DNA of 6,152 nucleotides from Candidatus Egerieicola pullicola (GTDB taxonomy: Bacteria; Bacillota; Clostridia; Oscillospirales; Ruminococcaceae): NCBI GenBank assembly GCA_018712465.1, contig DVGY01000118.1, positions 1-6,152 on the forward strand. The letters run 5' to 3'. The translations under genes were made by a program, and so were the position numbers. Under the pieces are notes generated by a model. The model did not search any database. It worked only from the letters and a program-made list of their open reading frames with translations, and was not told the origin of the DNA. This document shows, piece after piece, positions 1-5,950 of the stretch (positions are counted from its first letter, which is position 1; each line of letters opens with the position of its first letter).

Positions 1-43
1 TGGGGTTTGGCGCGGTACTTTTTCCGTTGAAAGGAGCTTTTTT

Positions 44-229
44 ATGTCCATGAATTACGATTGCACCGGCAATTCCTGCGACTGCCTGCAGGGAGTCAAA
101 TGTGACGTGACTAGCTGCATCCACAACAACCAGCAGTGCGGCTGCACCGCCCAGCAGATTCGGGTGGGCACGTCCTACGCCACCAAAGCGGACCAGACGA
201 TCTGCGATACCTTTGAACAGCAAAAGTAA
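44..229 (+). CDS. DUF1540 domain small cysteine-rich protein
   Basis: A 61-residue protein with eight cysteines (C7, C12, C14, C20, C25, C32, C34, C54). Residues 18-57 match the DUF1540 pattern as I know it: VxCxVxxC, a short Asn-rich stretch, CxA, IxVG, then TxCxTF at the end. DUF1540 proteins are common in spore-forming Firmicutes; their function is unknown, and the spaced cysteines suggest metal binding (inference). There is no signal peptide or membrane segment, so it is probably cytosolic. The first ATG is chosen because AAAGGAG at 30-36 sits 7 nt upstream; a second ATG two codons later is worse placed. No promoter is visible in the 43 bases upstream. The extra N-terminal cysteines C7, C12 and C14 precede the usual core. 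Family assignment is fairly certain; function is not known. Confidence 0.85.
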   Translation: MSMNYDCTGNSCDCLQGVKCDVTSCIHNNQQCGCTAQQIRVGTSYATKADQTICDTFEQQK

Positions 230-240
230 AAGTTTTTAGT

Positions 241-287
241 CCAGTTTTTTTCAAAAAACTGGTGGGGGTGCAGGGGGTAACACCCCC
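241..287. repeat. adjacent A/T-rich and G/C-rich hairpins, possible dispersed repeat
   Basis: Directly after the DUF1540 gene, CCAGTTTTTT at 241-250 and AAAAAACTGG at 253-262 form a perfect 10-bp inverted repeat. It is followed at once by GGGGGTG at 264-270 and CACCCCC at 281-287, with an alternative pairing GGGGGT 273-278 with ACCCCC 282-287. A third imperfect hairpin follows at 290-318 (ATCGGA with TCCGAT and an inner GTTTT/AAAAC). No run of T follows on either strand, so this is not a classical terminator. Such paired A/T-rich and G/C-rich hairpins often occur as dispersed intergenic repeats in Oscillospiraceae; copy number cannot be judged from one window. Confidence 0.45.
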
Positions 288-360
288 GCATCGGATTGTT
301 TTGGAAAACCGGTCCGATTTCCTCTCTGTTGGTTTGAAAAGGCCCTAGAGGAATCCCCTC

Positions 361-559
361 CCGGAATCCGCCTGACCCAACGGCGCAAGCCAAAGGTCAG
401 GTCGATCCGGATACATCGGATTCTTTCGCAACAAAAGGGCTGCGGTATGGCAGCCCTCTTTATGTTGTGGAACTTTGATTTGCTGAAAGGGAAACAGTTT
501 TGGGGTTTCCGGTTTGACCCTGCTGGCTGCCTTGGGCAGCTTCGCCGGGCGGATTCCGG
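361..559. other. multi-helix element closed by a 12-bp inverted repeat
   Basis: CCGGAATCCGCC at 361-372 is the exact reverse complement of 548-559, so the ends can close a 12-bp helix. Inside lie further stems: CCTGACC 371-377 with GGTCAGG 395-401, capped by GGC-GCAA-GCC at 382-391 (a GNRA tetraloop if the plus strand is transcribed); GATCCG 404-409 with CGGATT 417-422; the long hairpin 429-467; GGAAAC 490-495 with GTTTCC 505-510; and GCTGCC 526-531 with GGCAGC 535-540. Outside, CGAATCC 576-582 pairs with GGATTCG 591-597. An open minus-strand frame crosses the region but has no family I recognise and no good ribosome site. It may be a structured RNA or a non-autonomous dispersed repeat; the strand is undecided. 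Confidence 0.4.
429..467. terminator. possible bidirectional terminator between convergent genes
   Basis: AGGGCTGC at 436-443 pairs with GCAGCCCT at 450-457, an 8-bp GC-rich stem with a 6-nt loop. An outer stem CAACA 429-433 with TGTTG 463-467 extends it. The plus strand continues CTTTATGTTG and the minus strand TTTTGTTG, so it could stop transcripts from DUF1540 and from thrC. It also lies inside the larger hairpin-rich element, so termination may not be its only role. Confidence 0.45.
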
Positions 560-609
560 TTTCGGCATCCACCAGCGAATCCACTGCGTGGGATTCGACC
601 CCTACCATG

Positions 610-649
610 CCTTCGAAAAAACGATCTTCGATCTTATTTTTCTAAAAGG
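610..649 (-). terminator. weak terminator-like hairpin after thrC
   Basis: About 20 nt beyond the thrC stop the minus strand can pair CCTT with AAGG (646-649 with 610-613), GAAAAA with TTTTTC (637-642 with 615-620) and GATC with GATC around a GAA loop. The last arm carries a run of six T. The stem is A/T-rich and interrupted, so the call rests mainly on position and the T-run. Confidence 0.35.
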
Positions 650-667
650 TTTGATCCAAATTTTATG

Positions 668-2161
668 TTACCCAATCCCCAGCAGCTTCAGCACGGTTTC
701 TTCCATCTCTGCTTTTTCAATGGAACCGGTAAACCGCACCGGCTTATTTTTCAGTTCCGCCAGAGCTTTGGGCACCGGCAGGCCGGAAATGCGGTTCAGC
801 TCGTCGATCTGAGCGTATTCGTCTTCCGGAATCTGGTCGGTGATGGCGCCCAGCACGCTGGATGCAAACTTATAGGGGCTGGCAGTGGAGGCGATCACCG
901 TCTTGGTTTCATCTCCGGTGGCTTCTTTATATTGACGGTAGACGTTCACCGCTACGGCGGTGTGGGTGTCGCAGAGGTAGTGGTCCTTGCTAAAGGTGTC
1001 CCCGATGGTCTGCTTGGTGCCGTTATCGTCGCAGCAGCCTGCCCAGAACAGTTCCTTGATCTGAGCCTTCACCTCTTCGCTGACTTCGTACCGGCCGGTT
1101 TTGCTCAGCTGGCCGAACCAATCCCGGATGGTGGCGTCGTTCCGGCCGCAGAGGTCGTAGAGCAGACGTTCCAGGTTGGAGGAAATCAGGATGTCCATGG
1201 AGGGGGAGGTGGTGGCGTAAAACTCCCGGTTGCGGTCGTACACGCCGGTGGTCAAAAAGTCGGTGAGGACGTTGTTGGCATTGCTGGCGCAGATCAGCTT
1301 GTTCACCGGCAGGCCCATCTTCTTGGCGTAGTAAGCCGCCAGGATGTTGCCGAAGTTGCCGGTGGGCACCACCACGTTGATGGCGTCTCCCAGCTGGATT
1401 TCCCCGGCCTTCACCAGTTCGGCGTAGGTGGACAGATAGTACACCACCTGAGGCAGCAGCCGTCCCCAGTTAATGGAGTTGGCGCTGGAGAAGATCATGT
1501 TGTGCTGGGCCAGCTTTTCCACCACAGCCTGGTCGGTGAAGATCTTCTTCACTCCGGTCTGGGCGTCGTCGAAGTTGCCTTCAATGGCGCAGACGGCAAC
1601 GTTGTTTCCTTCCTGGGTGGTCATCTGACGCTTCTGCATCTGGCTGACCCCGTCCTGGGGATAGAACACCACCATTTTGGTGCCGGGCACGTCTTTGAAG
1701 CCCTCCAAAGCCGCTTTGCCGGTGTCCCCGCTGGTGGCCACCAGAATGACGATCTCCTTGCCTGCCGCCGCTTTTTTGGCGGAGGTAGTGAGCAGATAGG
1801 GCAAAATCTGTAAGGCCATATCCTTAAAGGCACAGGTGGGACCGTGCCACAGCTCCAGCAGATATTCCCCTTCCTCCACCTTGCTGATCTGGGCGATCTG
1901 ATCGCTGCCGAATTTTTCGGCGGTGTAGGCGTTTTCGGCGCAGTAGGCGATCTCCTCTGGGGTAAAGTCGGTGAGGAACAGGGAGAGGACGTACTTCGCC
2001 CGCTCCACATAGCTCATTTTCGTCATGGATTGGATGGTATCCAGGGTGATGGCGGGAAGGGTTTCGGGCACAAACAGGCCGCCTTCCACCGAAATGCCCC
2101 GGCTGATGGCCTGGGTGCTTTCCACCCGGCACTGAGAGTCTCTGGTACTGAGATACTGCAT
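668..2161 (-). CDS. thrC: threonine synthase
   Basis: Threonine synthase, a cytosolic PLP enzyme that converts O-phospho-L-homoserine and water to L-threonine and phosphate, the last step of threonine synthesis. The 497 residues fit the longer form of the family (the E. coli enzyme is 428). An N-terminal domain with SxRGISVEGGLFVPE covers about residues 20-33. LWHGPTCAFKDMALQ contains the expected Schiff-base lysine K113. SGDTG is at 144-148, NSINWGR at 228-234, and the phosphate-binding VPTGNFGN at 265-272. The ATG is preceded by AGGGGG at 2172-2177, 10 nt away, and the next in-frame Met (residue 46) lies well past the conserved N-terminus. It stands alone with its own promoter and is flanked by terminators. 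The 5' leader is only about 45 nt, too short for a T-box. Nothing essential appears missing. Confidence 0.97.
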   Translation of the reverse strand: MQYLSTRDSQCRVESTQAISRGISVEGGLFVPETLPAITLDTIQSMTKMSYVERAKYVLSLFLTDFTPEEIAYCAENAYTAEKFGSDQIAQISKVEEGEYLLELWHGPTCAFKDMALQILPYLLTTSAKKAAAGKEIVILVATSGDTGKAALEGFKDVPGTKMVVFYPQDGVSQMQKRQMTTQEGNNVAVCAIEGNFDDAQTGVKKIFTDQAVVEKLAQHNMIFSSANSINWGRLLPQVVYYLSTYAELVKAGEIQLGDAINVVVPTGNFGNILAAYYAKKMGLPVNKLICASNANNVLTDFLTTGVYDRNREFYATTSPSMDILISSNLERLLYDLCGRNDATIRDWFGQLSKTGRYEVSEEVKAQIKELFWAGCCDDNGTKQTIGDTFSKDHYLCDTHTAVAVNVYRQYKEATGDETKTVIASTASPYKFASSVLGAITDQIPEDEYAQIDELNRISGLPVPKALAELKNKPVRFTGSIEKAEMEETVLKLLGIG

Positions 2162-2213
2162 GAATCTGGTTCCCCCTGTAGTTCATTTGGGATTTTGGTA
2201 ATGTATTCAGTTC

Positions 2214-2242
2214 ATTGTAGCATACTTGCCGGGGGAAATCAA
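2214..2242 (-). promoter_or_regulatory. sigma-A promoter of thrC with extended -10
   Basis: On the minus strand TTGATT (2237-2242) is followed after exactly 17 nt by TACAAT (2214-2219). The TG one base before the -10 makes it an extended -10 promoter. The start of transcription would fall near 2207, about 45 nt before the thrC ATG. Confidence 0.8.
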
Positions 2243-2257
2243 GAGCGGCCTGTTTTA

Positions 2258-2310
2258 GAACCATAAAAAAAGCCCCGCAGCGCTGGGCTGTAGGGGGCTT
2301 TCCATGGTTC
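2258..2310 (-). terminator. intrinsic terminator after the zinc-ribbon gene
   Basis: On the minus strand AAAGCCCC (2294-2301) pairs with GGGGCTTT (2269-2276) and continues into a run of seven T (2265-2271). An outer pair, GAACCAT 2258-2264 with ATGGTTC 2304-2310, makes the structure nearly symmetric. It ends the sigma factor/zinc-ribbon transcript 16 bases past the zinc-ribbon gene and upstream of the thrC promoter. Confidence 0.88.
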
Positions 2311-2325
2311 ACAGTCAAAGCAGGC

Positions 2326-2613
2326 TTATGCCTCTTCTTCCGCTTCCTTCATTTTCGCGAAGCACTCGCTGCAGTAAACCGGACGGTCTTCCCGAGGCTG
2401 GAAGGGCACTCTGGCTTCCTTGCCGCAGGCGGCGCAGGTGGCGGTGTACATCTGGCGGGGCGCACGGGCGCCGTTTTTCCGGGCCTGACGGCATTCCTTG
2501 CAGCGCTGGGGCTCGTTTTCAAAGCCCTTTTCTGCGTAAAATTCCTGTTCACCGGCAGTAAATACAAATTCCTTGCCGCATTCTTTGCATACTAATGTTT
2601 TGTCCTGAAACAT
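2326..2613 (-). CDS. zinc-ribbon protein with four CxxC motifs
   Basis: A 95-residue soluble protein with four CxxC pairs: C9/C12, C38/C41, C60/C63 and C81/C84. The N-terminal half (DKTLVCKECGKEFVFTAGEQ, then FENEPQRCKECR) matches the probable zinc-ribbon family zf-trcl, which is common in Firmicutes. The C-terminal half (CAACGKEARVPFQPREDRPVYCSECF) is a second treble-clef-like knuckle. The two pairs of CxxC probably bind two zinc ions; the partner is unknown, and nucleic acid or protein contacts are both possible. The ATG follows GAGAGG (2623-2628) at about 9 nt. No promoter is evident in the 120 bp between this gene and the upstream sigma factor gene, so the two are probably co-transcribed. 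That 120-bp gap holds a palindrome, TGCCGG-AA-CCGGCA at 2679-2692, without a T-run. Family is sure; function is not known. Confidence 0.9.
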   Translation of the reverse strand: MFQDKTLVCKECGKEFVFTAGEQEFYAEKGFENEPQRCKECRQARKNGARAPRQMYTATCAACGKEARVPFQPREDRPVYCSECFAKMKEAEEEA

Positions 2614-2733
2614 GCTACTAACCTCTCTTGGTAAATTGCCTTGACGGATCTTCCGCCGGGTGGAACGAATGGAAACCCTGCCGGAACCGGCACGGCTGTG
2701 ACAACTACGGGTTGCACCCTTTTCACCTTGATC

Positions 2734-3309
2734 TCAAGTGTCCACAAATACCGTTTTCAGTTTCCTCCGTATCCGCACCAGCGCATTGCTCACCGACTTT
2801 TCGCCGACGCCAAGCCGCGTTGCAATCTGCCGGTAATCGTCCCCATCCAGGTAGCAATGGAATACCTTGGATTCAAAGGGGGAAAGACTTTGACGAATTT
2901 GTTCCAAACAGAGGTGATACTGTTCCTTGTCAATGAGCATTTGGTCCGGCGACGGCGCCTCAGTTTGAGGCTGCTCCTCCGGGCGCATCTGTTCCAAGGA
3001 AACAGAACTTGCATTCAATTGTGATTTTTTGGTACTGAGTTTAACCTGATAGTTTCGTAGTGCGTTGTCGATGCAGCGGCCGGCATAGGTGGAAAACTGG
3101 ATCTTCCGCTGGGGATCAAAATGGCGCACCGCTTGGTACAGGGCCAGGTAGGCTTCCTGAGCGCCGTCCTCCCAATGATTCTTGGGCAGCATCCGGCTAA
3201 CCTTGGCGTCCACCGCCTTTTGGTAACGGCCGAACAGCCGCCCCAGGGCCTTGGGGTCCTGCTTGGCGCGGAGGGCCAAGCTATCTTCCTTTTCGTTGGA
3301 TGGTTTCAT
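2734..3309 (-). CDS. SigH-like sigma-70 family factor
   Basis: A 191-residue alternative sigma factor that should direct RNA polymerase to a specific promoter set. Sigma region 2 spans about residues 20-87, with the core DGAQEAYLALYQAVRHFDP followed by FSTYAGRCIDNALRN. A Gln/Pro/Glu-rich linker covers about 104-124. Region 4 spans about 143-184, with the helix-turn-helix YRQIATRLGVGEKSVSNAL. Regions 1 and 3 are absent. The LSPFESKVFHCYLDG..YRQIA..L signature and SVSNAL..R.RRKL resemble sporulation factor SigH (SVDNAL.R.K.KL in that family), but a true Spo0H cannot be claimed. The frame opens upstream at a TTG (3369), but that codon lies in the -35 box. The ATG at 3309 has GAGG at 3316-3319 (6 nt) and follows the promoter properly. 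The zinc-ribbon gene lies downstream, probably in the same transcript. Confidence 0.88.
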   Translation of the reverse strand: MKPSNEKEDSLALRAKQDPKALGRLFGRYQKAVDAKVSRMLPKNHWEDGAQEAYLALYQAVRHFDPQRKIQFSTYAGRCIDNALRNYQVKLSTKKSQLNASSVSLEQMRPEEQPQTEAPSPDQMLIDKEQYHLCLEQIRQSLSPFESKVFHCYLDGDDYRQIATRLGVGEKSVSNALVRIRRKLKTVFVDT

Positions 3310-3340
3310 ACCTTGCCTCGCTTCCATCAACAACAAAACT

Positions 3341-3369
3341 ATTATACGGGACAACGGCTGGAAAGTCAA
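3341..3369 (-). promoter_or_regulatory. near-consensus sigma-A promoter of the sigma factor gene
   Basis: On the minus strand TTGACT (3364-3369), a 17-nt spacer and a perfect TATAAT (3341-3346). Transcription would start near 3334, giving a leader of about 25 nt before the ATG at 3309. This shows that in-frame starts further upstream cannot be used from this transcript. Confidence 0.9.
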
Positions 3370-3384
3370 TCCTTTTTGCCGTTG
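3352..3384. repeat. 7-bp inverted repeat centred on the -35 box, possible operator
   Basis: CAACGGC at 3352-3358 is the reverse complement of GCCGTTG at 3378-3384, with 19 nt between. The centre (3368) falls inside the -35 hexamer 3364-3369, the position of a typical repressor operator. Seven-base arms can arise by chance, so this is a candidate only. Confidence 0.35.
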
Positions 3385-3412
3385 CTTTTTTCTTTTTGGA
3401 TAAACAAACGAA

Positions 3413-3453
3413 AATTAAGTTTTCTTTTGCGCAGAATGCACAGTTTCTTAATT
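3413..3453 (-). terminator. possible A/T-rich terminator after the nuclease-like gene
   Basis: On the minus strand AATTAAG (3447-3453) pairs with CTTAATT (3413-3419), enclosing a smaller hairpin TGTGCA-TTC-TGCGCA (3428-3442, one G-U pair). TTTCGTTTGTTT follows the outer arm. It sits between the end of the upstream gene (3498) and the sigma factor promoter (3341-3369), where a terminator is expected. The stem is A/T-rich and the internal loops are large. Confidence 0.35.
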
Positions 3454-3497
3454 GAAATTGATGCAAGTTGTACGAACATCTGCTTATTTTTGCTTGC

Positions 3498-4256
3498 TTA
3501 TGGCTGATTTTGAGAGCTTGTTTTGCGCCGCCAGCAGCGCCGGTTTCCCCGGGTTTCTCCTTCCAGCAGCCCCAAGGCCCGGTAGACGCCGGTCAAAGCC
3601 GGGGCGTCTTTTGTGGAAATGTTCATTGCCTTGGCCAGGGTCTGGGCGGAAAACTCCTCCGGCAGGGCGGCGGGGAGCAGCTGGGCGTAGTCTTTTGGGG
3701 TGTCCAGCCAAAGGATTTCCCCGGCGGACAAGGGAATGTTGTCCAGCTTGGTGGCGTGGATCTTTTTCTCTTTTCCCCGGCCGTCCAGCTTCCGAAGCTG
3801 CCGCTGGGTGAGGGTGACGGCGGCAATCCGCAGGTGGGGATGGGTCAGCAGCTTCCGCAGCCCGTACAGCTGGGGCAGCACCCCGTTGACCCCGCACCGC
3901 CGGCTGCGCTTGCCCTGGCTCACCGTTTCTCCGGTGACCGGGTCCAGCCAAAGGATCTGGGCCTGCACCACCACCGGGTACACCACCGTCACCGGGTATT
4001 TTTCCAGAAAGGCTTCCAGCTTGGGCAGCAGGGTGTAGAGGTTCCAGGACTGGATCTCCAAAATCCCTTCTTCGCTCAAGCCGTCCACCACAAAGCTGCC
4101 TACCTTTTGTTCGTGGCAGTTTTCCTGGGGGAGAAAATAGTATTTCAGCGCCCGGTGGGTGCTTTTTTCCCCCAGTCCCCCTACGCCGGGGGTGGGGTGT
4201 TGGGCCGCCCATTCACAGGCCGCCGCAAACCGCTGCTGGTCCACCGGAAGGATCAT
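3498..4256 (-). CDS. conserved unknown protein, PD-(D/E)XK-like core plus winged helix
   Basis: A 252-residue soluble protein of a family I know only as uncharacterised clostridial proteins. Residues 27-42 (GLGEKSTHRALKYYFL) form a helix with E30. Residues 48-58 (HEQKVGSFVVD) form a strand ending in D58. Residues 64-69 (GILEIQ) give E67-I-Q69, followed by a helix of about 70-85 and the strand VTVVYPVVV (89-97). This helix-Glu, strand-Asp, strand-ExQ order is the layout of PD-(D/E)XK nucleases, with Gln in place of Lys as in CoiA-type proteins (inference). A basic stretch RSRR is at 117-120. Residues 198-243 look like a winged helix (FSAQTLAKAMNIS, then YRALGLLEGETRGNRRCWRR). Its ATG overlaps the HAD gene stop as ATGA, implying translational coupling, so the start is well fixed. 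Nuclease activity is a hypothesis. Confidence 0.75.
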   Translation of the reverse strand: MILPVDQQRFAAACEWAAQHPTPGVGGLGEKSTHRALKYYFLPQENCHEQKVGSFVVDGLSEEGILEIQSWNLYTLLPKLEAFLEKYPVTVVYPVVVQAQILWLDPVTGETVSQGKRSRRCGVNGVLPQLYGLRKLLTHPHLRIAAVTLTQRQLRKLDGRGKEKKIHATKLDNIPLSAGEILWLDTPKDYAQLLPAALPEEFSAQTLAKAMNISTKDAPALTGVYRALGLLEGETRGNRRCWRRKTSSQNQP

Positions 4257-4894
4257 GACAACAGGTACTCCTCCAGTTCCTCCACGTCGTCTGCCAGGTA
4301 CACATGGGGGTACTCGCTGAGCTCTTCATAGCCTCCGAAGCCGTAGGTCACCCCGATGAAGTCCATCTGGTTTTGCTGGGCGCCCACCGCGTCCATGGAC
4401 CGGTCTCCCACCATCACGCAGTCGGAGCAGCCCAACAGGTCCCTGGCCCGGGCGATGAGCTGGGGCTTGTTCAGAATCCGGCCTTCCAGCTCGGTGCCCA
4501 CCACCACATCAAACAAATCGGCCACCTGGAAGTAGTTCAAAATCCGCTTGACAAACACCGCCGGTTTGCTGGAAGCAATGGCCAGCAGCATTCCTTCTTC
4601 CTTTAAATGTTCCAGGCATTCCCGGATGCCGGGGTAGAGGGCGTTTTCATAGATGCCGGTGTCCCGGTACCGGTCCCGGTACTGCTCCACCGCAAAGGTG
4701 GCCTGCTCTTCATCCATGCCGTAAAACTGCTGGAAAGAGTCCATCAGGTTGGGGCCGATGAAGCAGCGCAGACGGCTGCGGTCCTCCACCAAAATGCCGC
4801 ACTGGGACAGGGCGTATTCCACGCACCGGGTGATGCCTTCGTAGGAATCGGTGAGGGTGCCGTCTAAATCAAAGAGGATGGCTTCGTAACGCAT
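4253..4894 (-). CDS. HAD-superfamily phosphatase, subfamily IA
   Basis: A 213-residue cytosolic haloacid dehalogenase-type hydrolase, probably a small-molecule phosphatase. Motif I is FDLDGT with nucleophile D9 and acid/base D11. Motif II is IASSKP (S108). Motif III is K143 in LNKPQ. Motif IV is VGDRSMD with D164 and D168. The cap at about 15-85 is of the helical C1 type. The stretch RCFIGPNLMDSFQQFYGM is typical of the branch labelled phosphoglycolate phosphatase or 5'-nucleotidase-like; the substrate cannot be read from sequence. The ATG follows AAAGGA (4902-4907) at 7 nt. The gene ends in a 4-base overlap with the downstream unknown gene. No convincing promoter was found in the roughly 80 bp between the corA terminator and this gene. 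Confidence 0.92.
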   Translation of the reverse strand: MRYEAILFDLDGTLTDSYEGITRCVEYALSQCGILVEDRSRLRCFIGPNLMDSFQQFYGMDEEQATFAVEQYRDRYRDTGIYENALYPGIRECLEHLKEEGMLLAIASSKPAVFVKRILNYFQVADLFDVVVGTELEGRILNKPQLIARARDLLGCSDCVMVGDRSMDAVGAQQNQMDFIGVTYGFGGYEELSEYPHVYLADDVEELEEYLLS

Positions 4895-4975
4895 AGGGAT
4901 GTCCTTTCTTTGAAAATTCTGTTTTGGATGGCTTGGGCCGGTTGGGCCAACGCCTTATAAAAAGAAGAGAAATGT

Positions 4976-5005
4976 AAAAAACGGCTGCCCGGTTCGGGGC
5001 AGCCG
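4976..5005 (-). terminator. intrinsic terminator of corA
   Basis: On the minus strand CGGCTGCCC (4997-5005 complement) pairs perfectly with GGGCAGCCG (4982-4990 complement): nine base pairs and a 6-nt loop, followed by six T (4976-4981). It starts 7 bases past the corA stop and separates corA from the HAD gene. Confidence 0.95.
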
Positions 5006-5011
5006 AGAAGG

Positions 5012-5944
5012 TCAAAACATCTTAAATTTTGCCAGCAGCAGCGCCACCAAGGCGGTGGCCACGATGCTCAATACCACCGGCAGCCAGATGCTGGCCGTGC
5101 CCGGCAGCCCTTCCACGTTCATGCCGTAAAAGGAATAGATCATAGTGGGGATGGCCATCAGCACGGTGATGGAGGTCAAAAGCTTCATCACGTTGTTTAG
5201 GTTGTTGCTGGTCACCGAACCGAAGGCTTCCATGGTGCCGGTCAAAATGTTGGAATAGATGGAGCTCATCTCGATGGCCTGCTTGACTTCGATGATCACG
5301 TCCTCCAGCAGCTCTTCGTCCTCCTCATACATCTTAATGACACGGCCCCGGAGGATCTTTTCCAAGGTGATTTCGTTGGCTTTTAGGGAGGTGGAAAAGT
5401 ACACCAGAGATTTTTGCAGCCCCAACAGCTGGATCAGCTCGCTGTTTTTCATGCTCTTGCTCAGGTTGATCTGCAGGTCCGAGGAGGATTTGTCGATCTG
5501 CTTCAGATACCACAGATACTGGGCCGCCGCCCGGAGCAGGATGGAGAGCAAAAACCGGGTTTTCAGCTGGGTGTCGGTGTTTTTCAGATACCCGGAGCTG
5601 AGCTCGTTGATCAAGGGGTTTTCCCGGATGCAGACGGTGATCAGCGCCTTGTCGGTGGTGATGATGCCCATAGGCATGGTTTCGTACACCACGGTGGCTT
5701 TGTCGTCGTCTTTGGTCTTTAAGGGGATGTCCACAATCACCAAAGTCTGGTCGTCTTCTTTTTCCACCCGGGAGGTTTCCTCTTCGTCCAAGGCGGACTT
5801 GACGAAATCCTCTTCCAGGCCCATTTCGTCGGTAAGGTAGTCCAGTTCCCCAGGGGTGGGGTCGATGACGCTGACCCAGCAGCCGCTGGTGAAGTGATCG
5901 ATGGGCTTGACCCTGCCGTTTTCAGAATAGTAAAAATCAATCAT
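5012..5944 (-). CDS. corA: CorA family divalent cation (Mg2+) transporter
   Basis: A 310-residue inner-membrane channel-type transporter, expected to work as a pentamer and bring in Mg2+ (some relatives move Co2+ or Ni2+, or export). A large acidic cytoplasmic domain covers about 1-245, including long helices rich in Glu (about 205-245). TM1 is about 250-272 and ends in the family signature YGMN at 273-276. A short periplasmic loop (VEGLPGTAS) leads to TM2 at about 286-307, ending in the basic tail KFKMF. The frame is open for 27 codons further upstream, but the start at 5944 has a perfect AAAGGAGG at 5951-5958 with 6-nt spacing, and the family begins like this (IDFYY). The upstream ATG at 6025 has no ribosome site and lies inside a leader ORF. 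The Shine-Dalgarno is held in a hairpin, so control of translation is likely. Confidence 0.95.
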   Translation of the reverse strand: MIDFYYSENGRVKPIDHFTSGCWVSVIDPTPGELDYLTDEMGLEEDFVKSALDEEETSRVEKEDDQTLVIVDIPLKTKDDDKATVVYETMPMGIITTDKALITVCIRENPLINELSSGYLKNTDTQLKTRFLLSILLRAAAQYLWYLKQIDKSSSDLQINLSKSMKNSELIQLLGLQKSLVYFSTSLKANEITLEKILRGRVIKMYEEDEELLEDVIIEVKQAIEMSSIYSNILTGTMEAFGSVTSNNLNNVMKLLTSITVLMAIPTMIYSFYGMNVEGLPGTASIWLPVVLSIVATALVALLLAKFKMF

Positions 5945-5950
5945 AACCTG

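Noticed and set aside
261..277. G-quadruplex from the G-runs after DUF1540
   Set aside because: Only two runs of three or more G are present on the strand; a stable four-run quadruplex cannot form, while a C5 partner for hairpin pairing is close by.
345..608. Minus-strand 87-codon open frame in the hairpin-rich gap after thrC
   Set aside because: It has no good Shine-Dalgarno and no family I recognise, and it runs through several inverted repeats that explain the sequence better. It could be a relic, but I cannot support it as a gene.
585..610. tRNA-like T-arm (GGTCGAATCC) on the minus strand
   Set aside because: There is no acceptor stem, anticodon arm or CCA around it. The match is better explained by the local inverted repeat 576-597.
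665..1813. Long plus-strand open frame of about 382 codons opposite thrC
   Set aside because: It is antisense to the clearly conserved thrC, rich in Gly, Val and His as expected from a mirrored GC-rich gene, and has no ribosome site or family resemblance.
3468..4331. Plus-strand open frame of about 287 codons and a second minus-strand frame of about 242 codons over 3484-4212
   Set aside because: Both overlap the minus-strand gene 3498-4256, which has a recognised family pattern and an ATGA junction with the HAD gene. The alternatives are low-complexity Pro/Arg/Gly or Gln/Gly-rich readings.
4930..4975. Promoter and GGCTTGG/CCAACGCC hairpin upstream of the HAD gene
   Set aside because: TTTACA and TATAAG are only 13 nt apart, too close for a sigma-A promoter, and the hairpin needs a bulge. 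Neither is good enough to list as a feature.
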